Source: Streptomyces sp. NBC_01262
GTDB lineage: Bacteria > Actinomycetota > Actinomycetes > Streptomycetales > Streptomycetaceae
Assembly: GCF_036226365.1 (NCBI RefSeq)
Contig: NZ_CP108462.1
Span: 7,658,501-7,722,500 of the forward strand
DNA: 64,000 nt
Direction: 5' to 3'
A model generated the notes under the pieces. It ran no database searches, had not been told where the DNA came from, and saw only the letters and a list, made by a program, of their open reading frames with translations. The translations under genes and the position numbers were made by a program. Shown here piece after piece: positions 33,803 to 41,565 of the stretch (its first letter is position 1; every line of letters begins with the position of its first letter).

Positions 33803-35059
33803 ATGCTGGCGACCCGGATACCCGCGAACACCGTCACAGCCACCACGAAGCCCGCGCACCGGGACGGCAACGTCCTGCGATGGCTGGCCGCGTTCGCCGC
33901 CTCGCTCATCGGCGACAGCGTCTACTTCCTCGCCCTGTCGTGGGCGGCTGCCCGCAGCGGGAGCGCCGCGCAGGCGGGCCTCGTGCTGGCCGTCGGGTCG
34001 GTGCCCAGGGCGGCGTTAATGCTCGGCGGGGGAGTGGTCGCGGACCGCTTCGGGCCGCGCGGGGTGGTGATCGGCAGTGACGCGACGCGATGCGTGGTGA
34101 TCCTGGCCATGGCTGGGCTGCTGGCGGTCACCACGCCCGGTCTGTGGGCCCTGGTGGCGGTGGCCCTGGTCTTCGGCGCGGTGGACGCGCTGTTCATGCC
34201 CGCGGTGAGCGCGCTTCCGCCGCGTATCACGGGCCCCGACCAGCTGGCCCGCGTCCAGGGGATGAAGGGGCTGGCCGTGCGGGTCGCCACGGTCGCCGGG
34301 GCGCCGCTGGGCGGGCTGGCGATGGCGCTCGGCGGCGAGGCCGGCGCCTTCGCGGTGGCGGGGGCGCTGTTCGCGGTGTCCCTGGGGCTGCTGGCGGCGG
34401 TGCGGGTCGGCCCGCTGCCCGGTGACGACGACCGTAAGCGGCAGCAGAACCCGGCCTGGCGTGACCTGGTGGACGGCATCCGCTACATGCGGCGCAACCG
34501 GGTGCTCGCCTCGCTCGTCATCGTCGGGGCGGTGGGCGAGCTGGGGCTGACCGGTCCGCTGAACATCGGGGTCACCCTGCTGTCCAGCGAGCGCGGCTGG
34601 GGAGCGGCCGGGCTCGGCTGGATCATCAGCGGCTTCGGGGCCGGCGCGGGGGCCGCCTCGCTGCTGCTGGCCGTACGCGGCCGGGTGCCGCGCGCCGGGC
34701 TCGTCCTGGTTCTCTGCATCGCCCTGGGCGCGGTCGCGGCCGGTGCGATGGCGTACGTGCCGTCGCTGCCGCTGGCCGTCGGGGCGGGTGTGGTGATCGG
34801 TCTGCTGGCCGGGCTGGGCGGCGCGCTGGTGGGCGCGCTGCTCCAGGCCGCATCGGACTCCGCCTACCTCGGCAGGGTCGGCTCGGTGACGAACCTCTTC
34901 ACCGTCGGCGTCGCACCGCTGAGCTACCCGCTGATGGGCGCCGGGATCGCCGCCTGGGGGCTGGAGCCCGTCTTCACGGTGAGCGCCGCCGTGTCGGTGC
35001 TCGCGGGCCTGTACGGGCTGGCGTCCCCGGCGCTGCGGCGCGCGGAACTTCCGCGGTAG
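33803..35059 (+). CDS. MFS efflux transporter
   Basis: A 418-residue permease with 12 predicted membrane segments. The loop GGGVVADRFGPRGVVIGSDATR between segments 2 and 3 is the MFS signature motif A region. It resembles drug exporters of the DHA3/MefE type. The ATG at 33803 has AAGGAGG at 8 nt; the GTG at 33773 is less likely. Control by the adjacent ArsR-type regulator is inferred from order and spacing. The exported compound is unknown. Confidence 0.9.
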   Translation: MLATRIPANTVTATTKPAHRDGNVLRWLAAFAASLIGDSVYFLALSWAAARSGSAAQAGLVLAVGSVPRAALMLGGGVVADRFGPRGVVIGSDATRCVVILAMAGLLAVTTPGLWALVAVALVFGAVDALFMPAVSALPPRITGPDQLARVQGMKGLAVRVATVAGAPLGGLAMALGGEAGAFAVAGALFAVSLGLLAAVRVGPLPGDDDRKRQQNPAWRDLVDGIRYMRRNRVLASLVIVGAVGELGLTGPLNIGVTLLSSERGWGAAGLGWIISGFGAGAGAASLLLAVRGRVPRAGLVLVLCIALGAVAAGAMAYVPSLPLAVGAGVVIGLLAGLGGALVGALLQAASDSAYLGRVGSVTNLFTVGVAPLSYPLMGAGIAAWGLEPVFTVSAAVSVLAGLYGLASPALRRAELPR

Positions 35060-35064
35060 GCCGC

Positions 35065-35118
35065 CGGACGGAGTCCGGCGCAGCCGCCCGAAGCAAGCGC
35101 AGCGCCCGCGAGGGCGGC
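35065..35118. repeat. Dispersed GC-rich repeat, copy B (inverted relative to 6421)
   Basis: The reverse complement matches 6421-6474. It lies in the gap between the convergent MFS and TIGR03085 genes and may serve as their terminator through its GCCGCCCTCGCGGGCG-type dyad. Confidence 0.7.
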
Positions 35119-35126
35119 AGATGAAC

Positions 35127-35762
35127 TCAGATGCCGAGCTGCTTCGCTTCGTACAGCTTCGCGATCGAGTCCTTGTCCCCCTCGGCCTCCACCCGCGAGG
35201 CCTCCGTGCGGCCGAAGGCGAACATGACCAGCTCGGCCGGCTCCCCGGTGACCGTGACCACCGGGGTGCCGCGGTGCAGGACCGCGGTCTGGCCGTCGGG
35301 GCGGCGCAGGACGACGCCGACCGGGGCCTTGCGGCCCAGCAGGCGGGCGCTGCGCTCCAGGCGGGACCAGAGGGTGTCGGCGAAGACCGGGTCGATCTCG
35401 CGGGGCGTCCAGTCGGGCTGGGCGCGGCGTACGTCCTCGGAGTGGACGAAGAACTCGACCGTGTTCGCCGCCTCGTCGATCTGCTTGAGGGCGAAGGGGG
35501 ACAGCCGCGGCGGGCCGGTGCGGATGAGCTGGATCAGCTCCTCGTACGGCTTGACGGCGAACTCCTTGCGCACGCGCTCCAGACGGGGCGCGAGCTGCGG
35601 GATCAGCTGGCCCGCAGAGGCGTCGGCGCGACGCTCGCGGACCACGACGTGCGCGGCCAGATCGTTGGTGGTCCAGCCCTCGCAGAGGGTGGGGGCCTCG
35701 GGTCCGACACTTTCCAGCAGGTCGGCGAGGAGCAGACGTTCGCGCTGTGCATGAGTCGACAT
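35127..35762 (-). CDS. TIGR03085-family protein (mycothiol-dependent maleylpyruvate isomerase-like fold)
   Basis: A 211-residue protein of the DinB/MDMPI-like superfamily, TIGR03085 branch. Landmarks are the N-terminal ERLLLADLLESVGPEAPTL, CEGWTTNDLAAHVVVRER with the first metal-type His, and VEFFVHSEDVRRAQP with a second His. Relatives bind a metal and may use mycothiol; the reaction here is unknown. Start ATG at 35762. Confidence 0.88.
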   Translation of the reverse strand: MSTHAQRERLLLADLLESVGPEAPTLCEGWTTNDLAAHVVVRERRADASAGQLIPQLAPRLERVRKEFAVKPYEELIQLIRTGPPRLSPFALKQIDEAANTVEFFVHSEDVRRAQPDWTPREIDPVFADTLWSRLERSARLLGRKAPVGVVLRRPDGQTAVLHRGTPVVTVTGEPAELVMFAFGRTEASRVEAEGDKDSIAKLYEAKQLGI

Positions 35763-35808
35763 ACCGTCAAGCGTACGTCTCCGGCCGCCGGACAGGCCCT
35801 GTCACCCT

Positions 35809-36708
35809 CTAGGGCAGGGCTTTGGTGAGCTGCTTGCCGTCCACCGTGTTGCTGAGGGTGAGGGAGCAGGAGATGGTGTCCTTGTTCTGGATCTGGTACG
35901 TCGCCAGCGACGGGTAGATGGCGTAGTAGTAATAGGTCCTGCCGTCGGGCTTGATGTCGGCCAGCCGGGCCTTGGCGTCCTTCTCGCAGAGCTTGAGGAC
36001 CTTGGTCTGCAGCTCGGCCTCGGTGGTGAAGCTGCCGGTGAGGGTCTCGTTGGCGATCACCTCGCCGTCGTGCGGGGTGCTGCACGAACGGGTCGTGACG
36101 ACCTTGACGCTGCTGTTGAGGCCCGGGTGGTCGAAGCACTTGCCGGGGGCGAGGACGACGAAGGGGACCAGGCTGTCGGTCGGGTCCGAGCTCGTGCCGG
36201 ACGCGGAGGACGAGGGCGCGTCGGAGGTCGCGGGCGCGGATGTCGAGCTGGTGGCGGTCGGGTTGCCGCTGCCGGAGGCCGTGGTCGTCGTGTCGTCGTC
36301 GTTGCCGCCCAGGATCACCACGGCGCCGCCGACCGCGACGGCGACCAGGACCACCGCGCCGATGACGATCGCGGCGATCTTCCCGCCGTTGCCGCCGCGC
36401 GGCGGCGGGGGCGGCGGCTGTTGCGGCGGGTAGCCACCGGGGCCGCCGGGGCCGCCCGGGCCGCCGCCGTAGCCCCCGTATCCGCCGTAGCCACCCCCGC
36501 CCGGCGGCGGGTAGCCGCCCTGGCCGCCCTGACCCTGATCGGGGTATCCGTAACCGCCGCCCTGACCCTGATCGGGGTATCCGTAACCGCCGCCGCCCTG
36601 CGGCGGGGGCGGCGGTCCGAAGCCCTGCGGTGGTCCGTAACCGTAACCGCCGCCCTGGCCGGGCTGGGGCTGGGGCTGATTGGGCTGTGGCGGCGGAGGA
36701 AAACTCAT
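35809..36708 (-). CDS. Gly/Pro/Tyr-rich membrane protein with a septum-formation-like extracellular domain
   Basis: A 299-residue protein. Residues 1-109 are a cytoplasmic low-complexity tail rich in Pro, Gly, Gln and Tyr. A single membrane segment (about 111-134) and a Ser/Thr-rich linker follow. The outside domain of about 110 residues has two Cys in APGKCFDH and RSCSTPHDGEVI plus LCEKDA, the pattern of the actinobacterial septum-formation domain. An 11-residue unit (GGGYGYPDQGQ) is duplicated at 39-49 and 50-60. The start at 36708 is tentative because no ribosome site is clear; an ATG at 36723 is possible. It is divergent from hisI. Confidence 0.78.
   Translation of the reverse strand: MSFPPPPQPNQPQPQPGQGGGYGYGPPQGFGPPPPPQGGGGYGYPDQGQGGGYGYPDQGQGGQGGYPPPGGGGYGGYGGYGGGPGGPGGPGGYPPQQPPPPPPRGGNGGKIAAIVIGAVVLVAVAVGGAVVILGGNDDDTTTTASGSGNPTATSSTSAPATSDAPSSSASGTSSDPTDSLVPFVVLAPGKCFDHPGLNSSVKVVTTRSCSTPHDGEVIANETLTGSFTTEAELQTKVLKLCEKDAKARLADIKPDGRTYYYYAIYPSLATYQIQNKDTISCSLTLSNTVDGKQLTKALP
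36529..36594. repeat. 33-bp tandem duplication within a coding region
   Basis: Two adjacent 33-bp units that are nearly identical at the DNA level and encode GGGYGYPDQGQ twice. The near identity, beyond what the peptide needs, points to a recent duplication in the low-complexity tail. Confidence 0.85.
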
Positions 36709-36855
36709 GAACGAAGCATGCCCCATACGGGTGACGTCGGGTTCACTCGGATACGAACTCGTGACAGGGGTGACCACTTGCTGACGATGGGTCAGTCGAG
36801 TTGCGCCCTATGTGCTGAATGCGGCGTTTCCGGTTGACAGGCCACCGGCGGCAGA

Positions 36856-37212
36856 ATGGACCCCATGAACCCCCCGCTCGACCCCGCCGTCGCCGCCCGC
36901 CTCAAGCGCAACCCCGACGGCCTCGTGCCCGCCATCGCCCAGCAGTACGACACCGGCGAAGTCCTCATGCTCGGCTGGATGGACGACGAGGCGCTCCGCC
37001 GCACCCTCACCACCGGCCGCTGCACCTACTGGAGCCGCAGCCGCCAGGAGTACTGGGTCAAGGGCGACACCTCCGGCCACGTCCAGCACGTCAAGGCCGT
37101 GGCCCTGGACTGCGACGGCGACACCCTTCTCGTCAAGGTCGACCAGACCGGCGCCGCCTGCCACACCGGCGACCGCACCTGCTTCGACGCGGATCCGCTG
37201 CCGCTGGGCTGA
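36856..37212 (+). CDS. hisI: Phosphoribosyl-AMP cyclohydrolase
   Basis: Opens the purine ring of PR-AMP in histidine synthesis, zinc and magnesium dependent. The protein has 118 residues, the single-domain HisI form; HisE is encoded elsewhere. Motifs: GEVLMLGWMDDEAL, TYWSRSRQEYWVKGDTSGH, the metal site DCDGD and CHTGDRTCF, with the zinc-binding cysteines. Starts at 36856 and 36865 are both possible. trpE follows after 17 nt, so histidine and tryptophan genes are probably on one transcript. Confidence 0.95.
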   Translation: MDPMNPPLDPAVAARLKRNPDGLVPAIAQQYDTGEVLMLGWMDDEALRRTLTTGRCTYWSRSRQEYWVKGDTSGHVQHVKAVALDCDGDTLLVKVDQTGAACHTGDRTCFDADPLPLG

Positions 37213-37229
37213 CCCATTAGGCTGCCGCC

Positions 37230-38756
37230 ATGACCAGGGGCACTGCCAGGGGCACTGTTACGCCGGACCTCGATACGTTTCGCAAGCTCGCGATGGACCG
37301 CCGGGTGATCCCGGTGAGCAGGCGGCTGCTCGCGGACGGGGACACGCCGGTCGGGCTGTACCGGAAGCTGGCCGGGGAGCGGGCGGGGACGTTTCTGCTG
37401 GAGTCGGCGGAGAACGGCAAGTCGTGGGCGCGGTATTCGTTCGTCGGCGTGCGCAGCGACGCGACGCTGACCGAGCGGGACGGGCAGGCGCACTGGATCG
37501 GGACACCACCGGTCGGCGTGCCCGAGCACGGCGATCCGCTGGCGGCGCTGCGGGCGACCGTGGAGACCCTGCACACGCCGCGGGATCTGCACGACGACGC
37601 CGGACTGCCGCCGTTCACCGGCGGGATGGTCGGCTACCTCGGCTATGACATCGTGCGCCGCCTGGAGCGGATCGGGGACCACGCGCAGGACGATCTGCAC
37701 CTGCCCGAGCTGACGATGCTGCTGACCTCGGACCTGGCGGTGCTGGACCACTGGGACGGCTCGGTCCTGCTCATCGCGAACGCGATCAACCACAACGACC
37801 TCGACACCGGCATCGACGAGGCCTACGCGGACGCCGTGGCCCGCCTGGACGCCATGGCGGCCGATCTGGCGCGGCCGATCGACTCGGGGGCGGTGGAACT
37901 GCCGCCGTCGGAGCTGCCGGAGGAGATCGAGTCCCGCTCGGGCGGGGCGGTCTACCAGGCGGCGGTGGAGACGGCCAAGGAGTACATCCGGGCCGGCGAC
38001 GCCTTCCAGATCGTTCCGTCGCAGCGCTTCGAGACCCCGTGTCCGGCGAGCGCGCTGGACGTGTACCGGGTGCTGCGCGCGACCAACCCGTCCCCCTACA
38101 TGTACCTGTTCCGCTTCGACGGCTTCGACGTGGTCGGCTCCAGCCCGGAGGCCCTGGTCAAGGTCGAGGACGGCCGCGCGATGGTGCACCCCATCGCGGG
38201 AACGCGGCACCGCGGGGCGACCCCGCAGGAGGACCAGGCGCTGGCCGAGGAACTGCTCGCCGACCCCAAGGAGCGGGCCGAGCACCTCATGCTGGTGGAC
38301 CTGGGCCGCAACGACCTGGGCCGGGTGTGCGAGCCGGGCAGCGTGGAGGTCGTCGACTTCATGTCGGTCGAGCGCTACAGCCACGTCATGCACATCGTCT
38401 CCACGGTGACGGGAACACTGGGCGCGGGCCGCACGGCCTTCGACGTACTGACCGCGTGCTTCCCGGCCGGGACGCTGTCCGGCGCGCCCAAGCCGCGCGC
38501 GATGCAGATCATCGACGAGCTGGAGCCGACCAGGCGCGGCCTGTACGGCGGCTGCGTGGGCTATCTGGACTTCGCCGGGGACTCCGACACCGCCATCGCC
38601 ATCCGTACGGCGCTGCTGCGCGACGGCACGGCGTACGTACAGGCGGGTGCGGGGGTCGTCGCGGACTCCGACCCGGTCGCGGAGGACACCGAGTGCCGGA
38701 ACAAGGCGGCGGCGGTGCTGCGGGCGGTGGCCACCGCGAACGCGCTGCGGCGATAG
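37230..38756 (+). CDS. trpE: Anthranilate synthase component I
   Basis: Turns chorismate and ammonia into anthranilate, 508 residues. The N-terminal tryptophan-binding site includes LLESAENGKSWARYSF, where the LLES motif indicates feedback inhibition by tryptophan. The catalytic core has FQIVPSQRF, SSPEALVKV, HPIAGTRHRG and SGAPKPRAMQIIDELEP. No TrpG glutaminase is fused or adjacent. No Trp-rich leader peptide or attenuator was seen, since hisI ends 17 nt upstream. Confidence 0.96.
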   Translation: MTRGTARGTVTPDLDTFRKLAMDRRVIPVSRRLLADGDTPVGLYRKLAGERAGTFLLESAENGKSWARYSFVGVRSDATLTERDGQAHWIGTPPVGVPEHGDPLAALRATVETLHTPRDLHDDAGLPPFTGGMVGYLGYDIVRRLERIGDHAQDDLHLPELTMLLTSDLAVLDHWDGSVLLIANAINHNDLDTGIDEAYADAVARLDAMAADLARPIDSGAVELPPSELPEEIESRSGGAVYQAAVETAKEYIRAGDAFQIVPSQRFETPCPASALDVYRVLRATNPSPYMYLFRFDGFDVVGSSPEALVKVEDGRAMVHPIAGTRHRGATPQEDQALAEELLADPKERAEHLMLVDLGRNDLGRVCEPGSVEVVDFMSVERYSHVMHIVSTVTGTLGAGRTAFDVLTACFPAGTLSGAPKPRAMQIIDELEPTRRGLYGGCVGYLDFAGDSDTAIAIRTALLRDGTAYVQAGAGVVADSDPVAEDTECRNKAAAVLRAVATANALRR

Positions 38757-38792
38757 GTGATGGCGATAGGCGATAGTGGTGGAGTGACTGCC

Positions 38793-39449
38793 GTGACCCA
38801 GCCCCGTACCGACGAAGCCCCCGTACCGCCCGCTGCCCGGAGCGGTGGCGGCGGCGCGCGCAGGAGCATCACCGCCGCGCTGCTGCTCGGCCTGGCGGGC
38901 GCCACGATCGTGCTGCTCGCCAAAGGCCGGATCTGGATGAACGGCACCGTCGACATCGGAGCCGGCGGGATCCGCTCGGTGAGCGCCACCGGTCAGCAGG
39001 TGGGCGGGCTGCCGGGGTCGCTGGCACTGGTGGCGATGGCGGCGTTCATCGCGGTGTTCGCGGTGCGCGGCGCGAGCCGGGTGGCCCTGGCGGGGCTGCT
39101 GGTGCTGTGCGGCGCGGGCACGGTCGTCGCGGCGCTGTCCTCGCTCGACGACCCCTCGGCGATGAACGCGGCGGCCGCCACGGCCACCGCCCTGGTGCAC
39201 GCCACCGTCAGCGAGCACACCACCACCGCCTGGCCGCTGCTCTCCGCCGGGGGCGGGGCCCTGGTGCTCGCGGCCGGGATCATCGCCCTCGTACGCGGCC
39301 GGGCCTGGCCGGCCATGTCCAGCCGGTACGACCGCGAAGGGGCCGAACCCGCCATGCGCAGGCAGCGCAAGCCGGTCGTGGATCCCGACCGGCCGGAGGA
39401 CCTGTGGAAGGCGCTGGACCGGGGCGAGGACCCCACCGAAGCCGGCTGA
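38793..39449 (+). CDS. Trp-biosynthesis-associated membrane protein (TIGR02234)
   Basis: A protein of about 218 residues with four predicted membrane segments and a charged C-terminal tail ending in DRPEDLWKALDRGEDPTEAG. It matches the TIGR02234 family, actinobacterial membrane proteins that sit beside trpE. The start is uncertain: GTG 38793 has GGTGGAG at 9 nt, whereas GTG 38757 and ATG 38760 directly after the trpE stop would give up to 230 residues. Function is unknown; a role in handling tryptophan or its precursors is guessed only from position. Confidence 0.85.
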   Translation: MTQPRTDEAPVPPAARSGGGGARRSITAALLLGLAGATIVLLAKGRIWMNGTVDIGAGGIRSVSATGQQVGGLPGSLALVAMAAFIAVFAVRGASRVALAGLLVLCGAGTVVAALSSLDDPSAMNAAAATATALVHATVSEHTTTAWPLLSAGGGALVLAAGIIALVRGRAWPAMSSRYDREGAEPAMRRQRKPVVDPDRPEDLWKALDRGEDPTEAG

Positions 39450-39548
39450 CGCGCCGGGCGACCCCCCTGCGCGGCACAGTGCGTGAGCAGGGGACAATGG
39501 TGCCGACCTTCTGAACCTCAGAACCTGTAGAACGACTTGGGAGCACTC

Positions 39549-39764
39549 ATGGCGGGCAACAGCCACGGACACACCCCTGCCGCCTGGACCGGCGTGACCA
39601 TCGCCTTCATCGGCTTCTGCATCGCGGGTGCTTTCGTCGTCCTGGCGGAGCCGATGGGCATGTTCGCCGGCCTCATCGTGGCCGGCCTGGGCGGCATCGT
39701 GGGCATGGCCATGCGCGCGGCGGGCCTCGGCAAGGACACCAAGGCGTCCGTGCAGAGCAGCTGA
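39549..39764 (+). CDS. HGxxPAAW family small membrane protein
   Basis: A 71-residue protein with the family motif HGHTPAAW at residues 6-13 and two membrane segments (about 14-34 and 38-58), then a polar tail. Function is unknown. Proteins with this motif occur in the trp cluster of many actinobacteria. ATG at 39549 preceded by TTGGGAG. Confidence 0.88.
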   Translation: MAGNSHGHTPAAWTGVTIAFIGFCIAGAFVVLAEPMGMFAGLIVAGLGGIVGMAMRAAGLGKDTKASVQSS

Positions 39765-39836
39765 CCGAACCGGTTCTCACAGAACGGCGTGGCCTCGCGG
39801 CTGCGCCGTTCGCCGTTTCCGGGGGAGAATCGGCCC

Positions 39837-40256
39837 GTGAGGACCATGACAGCCGCCGCCACGCGCGCGGCACCGCTCGCCGCGCCGCTGGCCGTCCTCG
39901 GCGGGGTGGCTGCCGCCTTCGCCTATGTCGCCACCGTGGACCCGAACGCCCCCGGGCACTACCCGGTGTGCCCGCTGCTGCACTACACCGGGATCTACTG
40001 CCCCGGCTGCGGAGGCCTGCGCAGCGCGTACGCCGTCGCGCACGGCGACCTCGGCGCGGCGCTGGGGTCCAACGCGCTGGCCGTCGCCGGGTACGCCGCC
40101 TTCGCCTTCCTCTGGGTCGTCTGGTTCTCCCGTACGGTCCGGGGGCGGCCCTTCACGGTGGGCCTGAAACCCGCCTATGTGTGGGGTGTCGCGGCGGTTG
40201 TGATCGCTTTCACGATTGTCCGGAACCTGCCGTTCGGGGCGGCCCTGGCACCGTAG
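39837..40256 (+). CDS. DUF2752 family membrane protein
   Basis: A 139-residue protein with three or four membrane segments. It carries the DUF2752 hallmark CPxCGxxR, read here as YCPGCGGLRSAYA, after CPLLHYTG. The Cys pair suggests metal or thiol chemistry at the membrane face, but the family has no known role. The GTG at 39837 has GGGGGAG at 9 nt. Third of the small membrane proteins between trpE and trpC. Confidence 0.88.
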   Translation: MRTMTAAATRAAPLAAPLAVLGGVAAAFAYVATVDPNAPGHYPVCPLLHYTGIYCPGCGGLRSAYAVAHGDLGAALGSNALAVAGYAAFAFLWVVWFSRTVRGRPFTVGLKPAYVWGVAAVVIAFTIVRNLPFGAALAP

Positions 40257-40387
40257 GTATGTCCACGTAGTGGGCTTATGCCCTGCCGGATGCGGGTCCT
40301 CCGCTCGCTGCCGGTTACCATCGCATTGCTGGTGGAACACCTGATTCACTGGCCTGATCATTTCGCTCATGGAAGGGGACCGCTCGC

Positions 40388-41197
40388 GTGAGTGTGCTCG
40401 ACGAGATCATCGACGGAGTCCGCGAAGACCTCGCCGAGCGGCAGGCACGAGTCTCCCTCGACGAGCTCAAGGAGGCGGCGGCCAAGGCCCCCGAGGCCAA
40501 GGACGGGGTCGCCGCGCTGCGCGGCGACAGCGTCAAGGTCATCTGCGAGGTCAAGCGCTCCAGCCCCTCCAAGGGCGCGCTGGCGGCCATCGCCGACCCG
40601 GCCGGGCTCGCCGCCGACTACGAGGCGGGCGGCGCCGCCGTCATCAGCGTCCTCACCGAGCAGCGCCGCTTCGGCGGCTCGCTGGCCGACCTGGACGCGG
40701 TCCGGGCCAAGGTGGACATCCCGGTGCTGCGCAAGGACTTCATCGTCACCGCGTACCAGCTGTGGGAGGCCCGCGCGCACGGCGCCGACCTGGCGCTGCT
40801 GATCGTCTCCGCGCTGGAGCAGGACGCGCTGGTCTCGCTCATCGAGCGCGCCCAGTCCATCGGCCTCACGCCGCTGGTCGAGGTCCACGACGAGGAAGAG
40901 GTCGTCCGCGCGGTGGATGCCGGGGCACGCATCATCGGCGTCAACGCGCGTAACCTCAAGACCCTCGAGGTCGACCGCGGCACCTTCGCCCGGGTCGCCC
41001 CCGAGATCCCCGACCACATCGTCAAGATCGCCGAGTCCGGTGTGCGCGGCCCCCACGACCTCATCGCCTACGCGAACGACGGCGCCGACGCCGTCCTCGT
41101 CGGCGAGTCCCTGGTCACCGGCCGTGACCCCAAGGCCTCCGTCGCCGACCTCGTCGCCGCCGGCGCCCACCCGGCGCTGCGGCACGGCCGCGGCTAG
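40388..41197 (+). CDS. trpC: Indole-3-glycerol-phosphate synthase
   Basis: A 269-residue (beta/alpha)8 enzyme that closes the indole ring from CdRP. Motifs: CEVKRSSPSKG with the catalytic Lys, LRKDFIV with a second Lys, VGVNARNL-like IGVNARNLKTLEV, and ESGVRGPHD. It is not fused to TrpF. GGAAGGGG lies upstream of the GTG at 40388. trpM follows after 58 nt. Confidence 0.96.
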   Translation: MSVLDEIIDGVREDLAERQARVSLDELKEAAAKAPEAKDGVAALRGDSVKVICEVKRSSPSKGALAAIADPAGLAADYEAGGAAVISVLTEQRRFGGSLADLDAVRAKVDIPVLRKDFIVTAYQLWEARAHGADLALLIVSALEQDALVSLIERAQSIGLTPLVEVHDEEEVVRAVDAGARIIGVNARNLKTLEVDRGTFARVAPEIPDHIVKIAESGVRGPHDLIAYANDGADAVLVGESLVTGRDPKASVADLVAAGAHPALRHGRG

Positions 41198-41255
41198 TCG
41201 GACGCCTTGGCCCAAATCAACATCCAGGCCCGATCCGGTCGGCTACAGTGATCGC

Positions 41256-41450
41256 ATGCCCCTGTCCACCGCCCTCGGCTCCCCGGACGCCTACGCGCGT
41301 CTGCGCCGTGGCTGCCGCCCGCGTGGCTGCCGCGCGCCGGCGAGGCGTGTGCTGGGACGCAGGGTGCGGTATGTGATCGGGTGCGAGCCGGGCCAGGTGA
41401 ACGGTCGCCGATGGCGCGTCGGCCCTGCGACGGCCGTCACCGCACGCTGA
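41256..41450 (+). CDS. trpM: TrpM, small modulator of tryptophan synthesis
   Basis: A 64-residue, Arg- and Cys-containing peptide (LGSPDAYARLRRGCRPRGC, then RVRYVIGCEPGQVNGRRWR). Position between trpC and trpB and the peptide itself match the gene described as trpM in Streptomyces coelicolor, which affects tryptophan production and development there. Three cysteines could bind metal or form disulfides. ATG at 41256. Recognition is from memory of the family and locus. Confidence 0.85.
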   Translation: MPLSTALGSPDAYARLRRGCRPRGCRAPARRVLGRRVRYVIGCEPGQVNGRRWRVGPATAVTAR

Positions 41451-41464
41451 GCGCTGCCCTGTAG

Positions 41465-41502
41465 AGCAGCTGAGCTGCTGTTTTCGCGTGCGTTTTCGCA
41501 CG
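41465..41502 (+). promoter_or_regulatory. Two tandem hairpins between trpM and trpB (possible attenuator)
   Basis: Hairpin 1 is AGCAGC-tga-GCTGCT (41465-41479), followed by GTTTT, an intrinsic-terminator layout that is rare in this GC-rich DNA. Hairpin 2 is CGTGCG-tttt-CGCACG (41487-41502). Both lie in the 115-nt gap before trpB. They could attenuate or process the trp transcript. No Trp-codon leader peptide is seen here. Confidence 0.55.
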
Positions 41503-41565
41503 GGCCGTCGCGGACGATACGTACCGTTCATCCGTTGCGTAAGGACGCGAGGAGTTAATACCGTC

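Noticed and set aside
36834..36839. TTGACA as a -35 element for hisI
   Set aside because: It lies 16 nt before the hisI start codon, so a -10 at normal spacing would fall inside the gene.
37213..37229. Trp attenuator or leader peptide before trpE
   Set aside because: Only 17 nt separate hisI and trpE; no space for a leader peptide and no Trp codon run upstream.
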